Made by a program: the position numbers and the translations under genes. Source: Pseudomonadota bacterium (GTDB taxonomy: Bacteria > Pseudomonadota > Alphaproteobacteria > Reyranellales > Reyranellaceae). Taken from it: 64,000 bases of DNA. The stretch lies in the NCBI GenBank assembly GCA_018242505.1, contig JAFEBU010000073.1, positions 124,001-188,000 of the forward strand, written 5' to 3'. Numbering within the stretch: position 1 is the first letter of the stretch; each line of letters starts with the position of its first letter. The notes below the pieces were generated by a model, which did not search any database, was not told the origin of the DNA, and saw only the letters and a program-made list of their open reading frames with translations. This document shows positions 17,177 to 26,558 of the stretch, piece by piece.

Positions 17177-18439
17177 TCACGCCGCCGCGATCTTGTCCAG
17201 TACCGGCAACAGGTACTTGCGGAACTGCGCCGGGTTCTCGCTCATCGGGAAGTGGCCGAGCCCCTCCATCACCTGGAACGAGGTCGCCTTCACGAGCCTG
17301 GCCAGCTCCGCCGTGAGCGCGGGCGTGGCCGAGATGTCGTACTCGCCCGTCAGCAAGTGCAGCGGGCAGCGTTTGGTGTCGAGACCGTCCAGCAGGCCGT
17401 TCCGCAGATCGCCGTCGGCGAAATAGTAATGCAGGTCGCCCAGGAAGATGCCCGGCCCGCCCTGCATGTAGTGCCAGAGCGTCTCCCACTTCTCCGTCTC
17501 GGGTGAGGTCGGCGCGATCAGGCAGGCGACCGAGCCCGCCGCCGCCTCCTGCCCGTGCACGTCGGGCCGATGCAGCACGCCGAGATCGCGCAGCCGCGTG
17601 TCGGCACCCGGATCGGCATGCGTCGCCGACTGCAGGCCGATTGCCGCCCGGAAATAGTCGCCATGGCGCAGCGCCAGATGCAGCACGGCGCGCCCGCCGA
17701 TCGAGCAGCCCATCACCACCGGCCGCTCAAGTTTGAGTGCACGACAGACGGCCATCACCGTATCGACATAGAGATCGGTCGTGAGCTGATAGCGCTCGCG
17801 CTCGAAACCCGGCGGTGGCGAGCTCTTGCCGTGCCATGGCAGATCGAAGACCACGACGCGGAAGCGCGCCGTGATCTCGGGATCGTTCAACAGCGCGCGA
17901 TACTGCCGCCCGTCGGCGCCGGCCGTGTGCAGGCAGACCAGCGGAATGCCCTGCCCCGCCTCCTCGAAATAAATGCGATGCCGCCGCCCGTTGAGATCGA
18001 GCCGCAGATACCGCCCCACGACCGGCTCGATCACAGGCTCTTCCGGACCGCGGACACCTGCCCCGAGCGTCGTCGAAGGGTCCTGCTCGTCCAGACTCTT
18101 CTCGACCGGCCTCAACGACGCGAACAACTGCTCCAGGAACAGCAGATGCCGCCCGAACTCCAGCACATCGCCCTCGACCCGCAGATGTCCCATGCGGAAC
18201 ATCGCGACGATGCTCTGATACCCCACCGCCGGCACCGGCTTGGCGAACTCGTCCCACGCCTCGGGACTGGCGATCAGGGTGAAGGCGGTGTCGGGGGATG
18301 GGCCGGGGGTGACAGTGACTTCGTCAGCGATCAGAACTGAATGAATGTCCTTTCCGCTTTGAAGCGCGACGCGCAAATTGGCTGAGCTCCCGCCAGCGCA
18401 ACTCTGACCAAACGTTCCAACCAATTCTTCGAACTTCAT
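17177..18439 (-). CDS. Two-domain protein: SCP2-like N-terminus and alpha/beta hydrolase
   Basis: 420 aa from ATG 18439, with AGGAG 6 nt upstream. Residues about 1-125 resemble an SCP2 sterol-carrier domain (FRMGHLRVEGD and nearby acidic turn); residues about 150-420 form an alpha/beta hydrolase with LHTAGADGRQY, nucleophile GCSIGG and a late His in GLGHFPMSENP. Such fusions are expected to bind and hydrolyse a lipid-like ester. The linker DPSTTLGAG is encoded by a short dispersed DNA repeat (18061-18080) that seems to have inserted in frame. Preceded downstream by the tandem repeat region. Confidence 0.82.
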   Translation of the reverse strand: MKFEELVGTFGQSCAGGSSANLRVALQSGKDIHSVLIADEVTVTPGPSPDTAFTLIASPEAWDEFAKPVPAVGYQSIVAMFRMGHLRVEGDVLEFGRHLLFLEQLFASLRPVEKSLDEQDPSTTLGAGVRGPEEPVIEPVVGRYLRLDLNGRRHRIYFEEAGQGIPLVCLHTAGADGRQYRALLNDPEITARFRVVVFDLPWHGKSSPPPGFERERYQLTTDLYVDTVMAVCRALKLERPVVMGCSIGGRAVLHLALRHGDYFRAAIGLQSATHADPGADTRLRDLGVLHRPDVHGQEAAAGSVACLIAPTSPETEKWETLWHYMQGGPGIFLGDLHYYFADGDLRNGLLDGLDTKRCPLHLLTGEYDISATPALTAELARLVKATSFQVMEGLGHFPMSENPAQFRKYLLPVLDKIAAA

Positions 18440-18506
18440 CCGCCACTCCTTCTCAAGCCTATGATACCGAATTTGTTCTTGGGAAAATCCTCTGCGATGA
18501 TGGCAT

Positions 18507-18743
18507 ATGCATTTCGAGATCCTGACCGCCATAAGAGCTGTTGAAACGATTGCCATCGGCTCTGGGATCAGAGAGATCGCGAGACTGTGCAAGCTTTATG
18601 GTCGGGGTCGCTGGCGCAAGCGCAAGCGCAAGGGGATAGCTGAAGTGAGATTGCCAAATGGCACTATCGTCACAGCCGAGATTCACTAGTATGAAGCAAG
18701 CAACACCGGCAGAAAAGAATTCAAGATCAAACGCCTCCTATGA
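18507..18743 (+). pseudogene. Small conserved-type protein interrupted by an in-frame TAG
   Basis: The frame opens at ATG 18507 and runs through GRGRWRKRKRKGIAEVRL to EIH, then meets TAG at 18687-18689. It continues as YEASNTGRKEFKIKRLL and stops at TGA 18741-18743. From memory, relatives of this small protein family carry a Trp at exactly this place (EVHWYEA...GRKEFKIKR), so TGG to TAG is the likely change. The second stop overlaps the ribosome-binding site of the next gene, as expected for an operon. Function unknown. A 60-aa truncated product is possible. Confidence 0.6.
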
Positions 18744-18754
18744 GGAGAGCTTGC

Positions 18755-18982
18755 ATGGCTAGAACAACAAAACGCCTTGTCATTTGCGTAAACAATAGAG
18801 GCTACGAGGCATCTCTCGAACGACGGAAGATTTATGTCACCCTTCCCGACTCTCACGCCGAGAAGCTTGGCCAAATTCGCGTGATTGACGAGTCAGGCGA
18901 AGACTACCTTTACGCAAAGGATGCCTTCGTCTAAGTGTCGCTGCCACAATCAGTCCGACGCGCTATCCTGCTTGCTGCTTGA
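18755..18982 (+). pseudogene. Small conserved-type protein shortened by an in-frame TAA
   Basis: ATG 18755 has GAGGAG 7 nt upstream. The frame encodes 59 aa (KRLVICVNNRGYEASLERRK ... RVIDESGEDYLYAKDAFV) to TAA at 18932-18934, then continues in frame as VSLPQSVRRAILLAA to TGA 18980-18982. From memory, relatives of this family end with a similar LPQxVxRAL tail, so the 59-aa product would lack its last 16 residues. It may still be functional, since the ESGEDYLY core is kept. It sits 11 nt after the interrupted partner gene. Confidence 0.6.
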
Positions 18983-18999
18983 AATCTAGCGGCTTGATG

Positions 19000-19836
19000 C
19001 TAAGCGTTTTTCGCAGAGTCCGTCGTCGCCTGCGATGAGGTTGCCGCCACGATAGCAGTCGCTTTGACCACCGCCATTTTGGCAACCCGACGCTTTTCGC
19101 GAGCTGCCGCCCGTGTCGCTTTCTTCACCAGGGCAACTGCTGCATCAGCTTCTTCGCCTTCAATCAGTTCCCTTTTCAAGACGTCGTTGCGCAACACCAA
19201 GTCTAGAGTCTCGGTGTCAACCTGAACCGAAGGGAAAATACGCCGTAGACCAAGGCGAAGTTGGTTGAGCATATGCTCGGATAAAAGAACGACTGCAATT
19301 GTGTGCTTATTCGTGGCCTGATGCTGTTCGTAGAACTCCTCCATCTGACTCTTTGCAAATCCTTCCTTGCAGAGATTCGCAAAGAATTCCGTAGCGTCTT
19401 CACTCCTCGCATCTATTGCTGACAAGTCGATTTGGGCAACGAGCACGTGTGATATCGGCTTCTTGAACTCGATCTTGTAGATACGCCAGATGGCACCATT
19501 GGTTAAGATCGCCCATTCGATACCCTGGTTGGCCCCGTAGTCGATGGCTTGTCGGACGTGAATGTCTTTCAGCTCTACGCCGATTGCCTTCACCTCAACC
19601 AGGAAATAGATTTCGTTCGCAACCTTAACCGCAAGATCAACGTGAGTCCCCTTAATCGCAAATTCAGTCGTGATCTCGACGTATTTCTCATAGCCAAGAA
19701 CGTCCGAGAGAATGTCGCCAACGATCACCACTGTATCTGACTCGCTGACGTCTCTCTTCCTGGCTGCGATCAGAATCTCTTGATAGCGCTTCAGACCACG
19801 CGAAATGCGCTCGATAGCCCGCTTCCCTACCGGCAT
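19000..19836 (-). CDS. HsdR_N-like (type I restriction R-subunit N-terminal) nuclease-domain protein
   Basis: 278 aa. ATG 19836 has GGGGAGGA at a good distance; an ATG at 19854 would add six residues. Residues about 30-130 resemble the type I restriction HsdR N-terminal domain, with THVDLAVKV and FLVEVKAIG giving the D...ExK of the PD-(D/E)xK nuclease fold. The C-terminal 60 residues are rich in Ala, Lys and Arg. No methylase or specificity gene lies nearby, so it may be an orphan defence gene or a nuclease-like regulator. Lower GC than its neighbours suggests acquisition. Confidence 0.8.
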   Translation of the reverse strand: MPVGKRAIERISRGLKRYQEILIAARKRDVSESDTVVIVGDILSDVLGYEKYVEITTEFAIKGTHVDLAVKVANEIYFLVEVKAIGVELKDIHVRQAIDYGANQGIEWAILTNGAIWRIYKIEFKKPISHVLVAQIDLSAIDARSEDATEFFANLCKEGFAKSQMEEFYEQHQATNKHTIAVVLLSEHMLNQLRLGLRRIFPSVQVDTETLDLVLRNDVLKRELIEGEEADAAVALVKKATRAAAREKRRVAKMAVVKATAIVAATSSQATTDSAKNA

Positions 19837-20152
19837 AGAGATCCTCCCCGACATAGGCCTTTTCGCCCACTCTAAATGGTTGAACGGCGCCCTGAAAGAT
19901 CAATTGCCAAATCGACGAATGGTTTTGTAATCAATGTAGTGGAATATCCTTCGCTTCCCTCGGGATGACACCGCTAAGGTATTCCAATCCTCGGCCTTAG
20001 CGTCCTGGTGCCGCCAAAGCATGGATACGCGCAGTTGCGAGCACCCGGCAGACTGACACATCTCCCGATTGCCGGGCCAAGCATGGAACCGTAGCCTCGA
20101 CATCTCGGTTACCCTGAACAGCCCGATCCGTTGTCAGCAAGCGAGGTCGACC
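19837..20152. other. Intergenic region of 316 bp
   Basis: Lies between the divergent HsdR_N-like and monooxygenase genes. It must hold both promoters. I see no convincing gene, RNA or strong palindrome. Base composition moves from AT-richer on the left to GC-rich on the right, marking the right edge of the islet. Confidence 0.5.
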
Positions 20153-20473
20153 ATGCCACAGATCCGAACCGACACTCAGACCGTCACCCAGATCACCATC
20201 GTCGAGGCGGAGCCCGGGAAGCAGGCGGAGGCCCTCTCCCTGATGCAGGAGCGCGCGCGCTTCATGGAGCGCCAGCTCGGCTTCGTCTCCATCAGCCTCC
20301 ACCGCAGCCTCGATGGGCGGCGCATCGTCAACTACATCCAGTGGAGCAGTCGCGAGCAGTTGCAGGCGGCGCACAAGGCGCCGCAGTTCCGCAAGGAATG
20401 GGACCGCTTCGACAGCATGACGGACGAGATCGAGCCGCAGCTCTACGAGGTCTGTGAGATCTACGGGCGGTAG
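20153..20473 (+). CDS. Antibiotic biosynthesis monooxygenase (ABM) domain protein
   Basis: 106 aa, the normal size for a single ABM (dimeric alpha-beta barrel) domain. The core ITIVEAEPGKQAEALSLM, SISLHRSLDGRRIVNYIQW and the late WxSREQLQAAHKAPQF motif fit this family, which includes cofactor-free monooxygenases and small quinol or haem-degrading enzymes. The substrate cannot be assigned. The frame runs further upstream, but the ATG at 20153 starts the recognisable domain. Confidence 0.85.
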   Translation: MPQIRTDTQTVTQITIVEAEPGKQAEALSLMQERARFMERQLGFVSISLHRSLDGRRIVNYIQWSSREQLQAAHKAPQFRKEWDRFDSMTDEIEPQLYEVCEIYGR

Positions 20474-20539
20474 CGGAAAGCTTGAACGCCACTTCAGCGC
20501 CGGGGCTGCTCCGCGCGCAGTGGCGCACTCCCAGCCCCG

Positions 20540-21001
20540 TCAGCCGTCCGTGGGCGCGAGCGTGGTGCTCATGCCGGCGTGGGCAGAGGTTGTGTCGGCG
20601 CGCGATCGCCACCAGCCCTGCAGAGCCATGCCGGCCACCATCGCCAGCACGAACAGGAGCACGCGCGGCGAGAGGCTGGCGATATTGACCACTGCCGGCC
20701 CCGGGCAGAGGCCGACGAGGCCCCAGCCGACGCCGAACAGGATTGCGCCCGCGACCAGCGGCCGGTCGATGTCCTTGCGCGTCGGCCAGAGATGGCTCGC
20801 GGCGAAGAGCGGTGCGCGGGCGCGCCGGACGAGGGCAAAGCCCGCGACCGCGATCGCGCCGGCGATGACGAAGGCCAGCGTCGGGTCCCAGCGGCCGAAG
20901 ATGTCGAGGAAGCCCAGGACCTTCGGCGGCTGGGTCATGCCGGAGATCACGAGACCCGCGCCGAAGATCAGGCCGCAGACGAGGCTTGCGACAATGTTCA
21001 T
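20540..21001 (-). CDS. YeeE/YedE family membrane protein (second half)
   Basis: 153 aa with four membrane segments. The conserved YeeE signatures GAGLVISGM near the N-terminus and VGLCPGPA near the middle contain the cysteine thought to bind thiosulfate or a related sulfur species. In bacteria with split systems two short proteins together form one sulfur transporter. It begins 3 nt after the stop of its partner, so the two are co-translated. Confidence 0.9.
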   Translation of the reverse strand: MNIVASLVCGLIFGAGLVISGMTQPPKVLGFLDIFGRWDPTLAFVIAGAIAVAGFALVRRARAPLFAASHLWPTRKDIDRPLVAGAILFGVGWGLVGLCPGPAVVNIASLSPRVLLFVLAMVAGMALQGWWRSRADTTSAHAGMSTTLAPTDG

Positions 21002-21004
21002 GGC

Positions 21005-21430
21005 TCAGCCTCCAAGGCCGTGACGCACGATCGCGACGGTCGCGACAGCCACGACCATGAAGATCACAGTCGCCACGAGCGAGCGCGGCGAGAGGCGCGC
21101 GATCCCGCAGACGCCGTGGCCCGAGGTGCAGCCGCTGCCGAGCCGCGTGCCGAAGCCCACCAGCAGGCCCGCGATGGCGATCACCAGCCAGCTTGCCGGC
21201 ATGTCGGGCTGGGCCAATGGTTGACCTGCTGCAGCGAAGATCAGCGGCGCGACGATCAGGCCCGCGACGAAGGCGATGCGCCAGCCCTTGTCGCTGGCGC
21301 CTCCCGAGAGCAGGCCGCCCACAATGCCGCTGATGCCGGCGATGCGGCCGTTCAGCATCATCAGCAGCACGGACGCGACACCGATCAGGACGCCGCCCAA
21401 CACTGCCGATACTGGATCGAATGGAGCCAT
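21005..21430 (-). CDS. YeeE/YedE family membrane protein (first half)
   Basis: 141 aa with four membrane segments and the conserved GSGCTSGHGVCG motif, whose two Cys residues are the sulfur-relay cysteines of YeeE-type transporters. The next gene is its partner half. Inner membrane uptake of thiosulfate or sulfide-type sulfur is the best inference. Upstream lies a purine-rich triplicated repeat that carries its ribosome-binding site. Confidence 0.9.
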   Translation of the reverse strand: MAPFDPVSAVLGGVLIGVASVLLMMLNGRIAGISGIVGGLLSGGASDKGWRIAFVAGLIVAPLIFAAAGQPLAQPDMPASWLVIAIAGLLVGFGTRLGSGCTSGHGVCGIARLSPRSLVATVIFMVVAVATVAIVRHGLGG

Positions 21431-21475
21431 GGTCTTCCCCTCCCCGGTCTTCCTTCCCCAGTCTTCCTTCCCCGG
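21431..21475. repeat. Three 15-bp tandem repeats over the YeeE ribosome-binding site
   Basis: GGTCTTCC-CTCCCC, GGTCTTCCTTCCCCA and GTCTTCCTTCCCCGG follow each other on the plus strand. On the minus strand they read as purine-rich GGGGAAGGAAGAC blocks directly before the YeeE start, so several Shine-Dalgarno-like sequences are stacked. Confidence 0.65.
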
Positions 21476-21595
21476 CGGGGAGTGTAGCGTAGCGCATCGC
21501 CTCTACTGTCGCGCGTCCGGCTCGTTCCGCCGGAGCGGTATCCTATTACCTCATGACGGAGGTGGGATGAGAAATGAGAAAATCCGACTGAAATG

Positions 21596-21635
21596 CCGAT
21601 GCCATCGGCATCGGAGGCTTCTCACCCGGTGAGAA
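21596..21635. other. Two adjacent perfect 8-bp hairpins
   Basis: CCGATGCC-ATC-GGCATCGG (21596-21614) is followed by TTCTCACC-C-GGTGAGAA (21619-21635). After them GTGAGAAA is repeated up to 21658. They lie in the 413-bp space between the monooxygenase gene (stop 21844) and the YeeE genes (start 21430), all on the minus strand. They could end or stabilise the upstream transcript. No T-run is present. The rest of this gap shows no gene. Confidence 0.5.
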
Positions 21636-21726
21636 AAAGTGAGAAACCGTGAGAAACCAGGGGACATGGGGCAGAGAATGAGGTCTTGGGGAGAGAAGAG
21701 GTAGAAGAGGTATTGGTCAGGGGCGG

Positions 21727-21758
21727 TGTCATCCCGAGTGCAGCGAGGGATCTTTCCC
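21727..21758 (+). repeat. Dispersed repeat TGTCATCCCGAG...CAGCGAGGGATC
   Basis: Starts TGTCATCCCGAG, continues GTGCAGCGAGGG and ends ATCTTTCCC. Two further copies in opposite orientations occur at 50549-50575 and 50611-50640. The element is intergenic and about 30 bp long. Confidence 0.6.
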
Positions 21759-21843
21759 AGCGCCGATTGAAGACCCTTCACTGCGTTCGGGCACGAATGG
21801 ACGATTGGCGCGAATGAACGATTGGGATGACGGCCGCGGGCCG

Positions 21844-22938
21844 TCACTCCGCCGCCTTGGCCGTCGCCTTCGTCCCCCAGGATTTCAACACCGGCAGCAC
21901 TTCCTTGGCAAACAGCTTCAGCCCTCGCTCGGAGACCTGGTAGGGCGTGCCGCCGAAGCGGAAGGAGACGTTCAGCTCGAAATCGCCCAGGAGCTTCCGG
22001 CGCTCCTCGAGGCCGCGCAGGATCTTGTCCGGCGTGCCCCAGCTCGCGGCCTTCATGAAGCCGGTGACGGCGCCGTCGAGGCCGCCCTTGCGCGCGATCT
22101 CGGCCTTCTGCTGGTAGGAGTCGTAGCCCTTCACCGTCTTGAAGTGCTCGCCCAGGAACTCGTAGTGGTAGAAGTTGCTCTCCACGAACTTGCCCTGGTA
22201 CTGGCGCGCCTCCTCCTCGGTCTTGGCGAGGTCGGTGCCGCAGACGCAGAACTCGGTCAGCATGACGTGCGGCGGCTCGGTGCCGTGATATTTGCGATGC
22301 AGTTCGCGCCCACGCTCGATCATCGGCAGGCGCATCTCCCACGGCCGGTCGGCGAACATCACCTGGTGGGCGCCCAGCTTGGCGGCTGAGTCGACCGAGT
22401 CCTCGCTCGAGGCCACGGCATAGATGCGGCCGTCGAAGGAATATTTCGGCCGCGGCCGGATCTCGGTGCGCGGCTGCTTGTAGAACTTGCCGTCGCCTTC
22501 GATGAAGCCGGTGCGCAGCGCGTTCACGATCATGGGCGCCGCCTCGTCGAAGCGGGCGCGCGACTCGTCCATGGCGACGCGGAAGGCGTTGAACTCGCGC
22601 CGCGCCAGCCCGCGGCCCATGCCGAAGCGCAGCCGGCCCTTGCTCAGGAGGTCGACCACGGCGGCGTTCTCGGCCACGCGCAGCGGATCGTGCCAGGGCA
22701 GGATCACCGCCGCGGTGCCGACATCGATGTCGGGGCAAAGCGCGGTCAGGTGCGCCATCAGCGCGAGATTGTCGGGCACGAAGGAATAGTCGTTGAAGTG
22801 ATGCTCGGCCGACCACAGGCAGTCGAAACCCGAGTCGGCGGCGATGCGCGCGAGCCGGATGTCCTCGTTCCAGGCGCGATCGTCGGCGCAGTTCTCCCAC
22901 CCGTAGGTCGTGAAAATCATCATCATGCCGACGTCCAT
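21844..22938 (-). CDS. Luciferase-like (LLM class) flavin-dependent oxidoreductase
   Basis: 364 aa TIM-barrel protein of the bacterial luciferase superfamily. Typical segments are ADSGFDCLWSAEHHF near the N-terminus, VGTAAVILPWHDPLRVAE and GRLRFGMGRGLARREF. These enzymes use reduced FMN or F420; FMN is more likely here. They oxidise aldehydes, amines, sulfonates or aromatic compounds, so the substrate stays open. The gene stands alone, with repeat-rich gaps on both sides. Confidence 0.9.
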   Translation of the reverse strand: MDVGMMMIFTTYGWENCADDRAWNEDIRLARIAADSGFDCLWSAEHHFNDYSFVPDNLALMAHLTALCPDIDVGTAAVILPWHDPLRVAENAAVVDLLSKGRLRFGMGRGLARREFNAFRVAMDESRARFDEAAPMIVNALRTGFIEGDGKFYKQPRTEIRPRPKYSFDGRIYAVASSEDSVDSAAKLGAHQVMFADRPWEMRLPMIERGRELHRKYHGTEPPHVMLTEFCVCGTDLAKTEEEARQYQGKFVESNFYHYEFLGEHFKTVKGYDSYQQKAEIARKGGLDGAVTGFMKAASWGTPDKILRGLEERRKLLGDFELNVSFRFGGTPYQVSERGLKLFAKEVLPVLKSWGTKATAKAAE

Positions 22939-23269
22939 CGAACCCTCCGCGCATTCGCGTTGATATCGTTGTCATGATGGTTCCACGGATGCGCACTGCC
23001 GGCAAGCCAACGCCCTTCCGCTGTCCGGATTGCGGCGACTCTTCCAGTTCCCCCGGTTCCGCGACAATCTGCTCTGGCACGTGGATGCCGGCGGGGCCGT
23101 CCCCCAAGCGAGCGCCTGCCCTGAGCTTGCGGACGAGCCTCGCTCGCTCAAGATGCATGTGGTGCGGCCGGATGAGCGAGCCGAAGGCTCACGGCCCGAA
23201 GGCTCGCGGCCCGAAGGCTCACAGGCCGAAGGCAGCGGGCGAAGGCTCGCGGTCCGGAAGACCGTGACG
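22939..23269. other. Repeat-rich intergenic region of 331 bp
   Basis: Contains a CCCCAAGCGAGCGCCTGCC stretch (also found at 26477-26494) next to a CCCTGAGCTTG half-copy, and then the 15-bp tandem repeats at 23181-23252. Several short frames cross it, one with a CPDCG motif, but none has a ribosome-binding site or recognisable domain. Confidence 0.55.
23181..23252. repeat. Five tandem copies of a 15-bp repeat (CCGAAGGCTCACGGC)
   Basis: Three exact-length 15-bp units (23181-23225) differ at only a few bases; two shortened units follow up to 23252. As 15 is a multiple of three, every frame through it encodes a pentapeptide repeat such as RPEGS, but I see no gene that would use it. Confidence 0.8.
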
Positions 23270-23719
23270 CTACTCCGCCGCCTGCTTCGCCTGCGCCTGC
23301 CGCTGCATCTGCAGCACCTGCTCCCAACCGCGATAACCGGTGAAATTGTCCTGGTCGAAGAACAGCACCGGCCCATCGCAGAAGAAGAGATACTCGGTGT
23401 CCTCCAGTGCTTCGGTGGCGCCATGGACCATGCCGTTCGCCTCATGCAGGAAGTCGCCCGGCCCGTAGACGTTGTCGCGCACCTTGAGCCTGCCCGAGAG
23501 CACGAAGGCGAAGGCTGCGCTCAGATGTTTATGCGGCGGCGCAACATAACCCTTCTTCCATTTCAGCAGCACCGCCCAGCGGCCCGACTCCTGCCCGACC
23601 CACAACACCTTGGTCCAGGCCTGTCCGGGCTTGGTCTCGATCCAGGGAATCGCCGCCGAGCGCGTGATGGAATCGGCCAGTTCGTCGTTCACCGGACGGA
23701 TATCCTGCGGCAATGCCAT
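23270..23719 (-). CDS. Cupin-domain protein
   Basis: 149 aa from ATG 23719, preceded by the strong AAGGAGGATCGC. The cupin metal ligands are seen as APPHKHLSAAFAF (two His) and a distal His in GMVHGATEALEDTEYLFF, with the Glu of motif 1 replaced by a hydrophobic residue. This is most like 2,4'-dihydroxyacetophenone dioxygenase-type and ChrR-type cupins. The reaction is unknown. The frame extends upstream, but those codons have no domain content. Confidence 0.85.
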   Translation of the reverse strand: MALPQDIRPVNDELADSITRSAAIPWIETKPGQAWTKVLWVGQESGRWAVLLKWKKGYVAPPHKHLSAAFAFVLSGRLKVRDNVYGPGDFLHEANGMVHGATEALEDTEYLFFCDGPVLFFDQDNFTGYRGWEQVLQMQRQAQAKQAAE

Positions 23720-23995
23720 GCGATCCTCCTTATTTGCGGTGGCTTCATACGGAACGGCACCAAGGCCGCCACGTTCATGCAAATTCATCCAATCACTCCG
23801 CCCCAATTTGATCACGCATTGCTATCTTGTCGCCAGCATGGGGCGGCCCGACATTGTCTTTCCTCGGGCCATCGCCCGGATTGCGAAATGTGACGACTTT
23901 GGACTCCGGATTGCCTTTCACCTGCTCTTGTCATGTTCCGATGCCGGCGCTAGCGAATAGCGTCACGCGAGACGACACGGAGGCGCTCAGGCCAT

Positions 23996-24007
23996 TGGAC
24001 CGGTCCA
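23996..24007. promoter_or_regulatory. Perfect 12-bp palindrome upstream of pckA
   Basis: TGGACCGGTCCA, 51 nt before the pckA start codon. It is the only strong symmetrical site in the 339-bp gap upstream of pckA. A repressor or activator dimer controlling gluconeogenesis is a reasonable guess, but chance in GC-rich DNA cannot be excluded. Confidence 0.4.
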
Positions 24008-24058
24008 CTTGGGACATTTCCGACCCTCTTTCATGAAACGCGATACAGGGAGCTGAAC

Positions 24059-25666
<1,608 letters not shown>

Positions 25667-25675
25667 TCCCTCCGT

Positions 25676-25690
25676 CGCCGTATGACGGCG
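25676..25690. terminator. Hairpin between convergent pckA and cyclase genes
   Basis: CGCCGT-ATG-ACGGCG is a perfect 6-bp stem just after pckA. It sits inside a wider inverted repeat, TGATCCCTCCG (25664-25674) with CGGAGGGGTCA (25727-25737). No T-run follows on either strand, so termination is only possible, not shown. Confidence 0.35.
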
Positions 25691-25743
25691 CGCCCTTGAC
25701 CTTCCCATTCTCATGGGGAGTCGGGCCGGAGGGGTCATGATCG

Positions 25744-26478
25744 TCAGGCTGCGTAGAGCGCGACGGGCTGGTCGAAGCCCTTGAGGGTGTAGTCGGTCGC
25801 GGTGCTGCCCTGCAACTCCGCCTGCGCCCGATCGTGGACCTCCTGCGTGACCAGGATCTCGCCGGGCCGGGCCGCCGACTGCGCCCGGGCGGCCATGTTC
25901 ACCACAGTGCCGATGGCCGTGAGATCTCGGTGCGAATGGCCGAACTCGCCGAAGCTCACCTCGCCGGTGTGAATGCCGATGCCAATGCCCAGCTCGTCAC
26001 CGGCGGCGTCCGGCGTGTCGCCGAACCGCGCCCGCTGGTCGGCGATGTTTTTCTGCATCTGGCGCGCCGCCAGTACCGCCTGCCGCGAGTGATCGCTGCG
26101 CTTGATCGGAAAATTGAAGATCGCCATGACCGCATCGCCGATGGTCTTGTTCAAAAGCCCGTCATGTTCCCAGATGGCGGCGGCGCAACGGTCGTAGAAA
26201 TCATCGAGCAGGCCCGCGACGTCGGCGGCCGGCATCGACTGCGAAAGTTTCGTATATCCCCTGAGATCTGCGAACAGGATCGTGGCATCGATCGTCACCG
26301 TCCGCGCCTTCATCATGCGAGCGAACATCATTTCGCAGATGGTACAGATGTTCGGGTTCATGTTGCTGGGACGGATGCCGAAGGCACGGAACGGCAACGA
26401 GAATCCACCGCGCAGCGGGATCGGCACATGCATCTGCTGCCAGCATCCCTTGCAAAGCGCGGAATATTGCTGCGTCAT
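25744..26478 (-). CDS. Class III adenylate/guanylate cyclase
   Basis: 244 aa from ATG 26478 (GGGGAAAGG upstream). The N-terminus has two Cys pairs, CKGC and CTIC, that may bind zinc. The cyclase domain (about residues 60-210) has ILFADLRGYT with the metal Asp, LLNKTIGDAVMAIFNFP with the base-selecting Lys and the second metal Asp, and GHSHRDLTAIGTVVNMAARAQ for the transition-state Asn/Arg. cAMP is more likely than cGMP. Not membrane-bound. Confidence 0.88.
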   Translation of the reverse strand: MTQQYSALCKGCWQQMHVPIPLRGGFSLPFRAFGIRPSNMNPNICTICEMMFARMMKARTVTIDATILFADLRGYTKLSQSMPAADVAGLLDDFYDRCAAAIWEHDGLLNKTIGDAVMAIFNFPIKRSDHSRQAVLAARQMQKNIADQRARFGDTPDAAGDELGIGIGIHTGEVSFGEFGHSHRDLTAIGTVVNMAARAQSAARPGEILVTQEVHDRAQAELQGSTATDYTLKGFDQPVALYAA

Positions 26479-26558
26479 TGCCTTTCCCCAAGCGAGCGCC
26501 TGCAGCATGCGCCAAATGTGGCGGCACTTCCACTAGAGCCTGGGCCCGCTCGTATTCT

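Noticed and set aside
22972..23445. Frames across the 15-bp repeats, one with a CPDCG zinc-finger-like motif
   Set aside because: The frames are made largely of the repeat and of overlap with the cupin gene. The motif alone is too short to support a gene.
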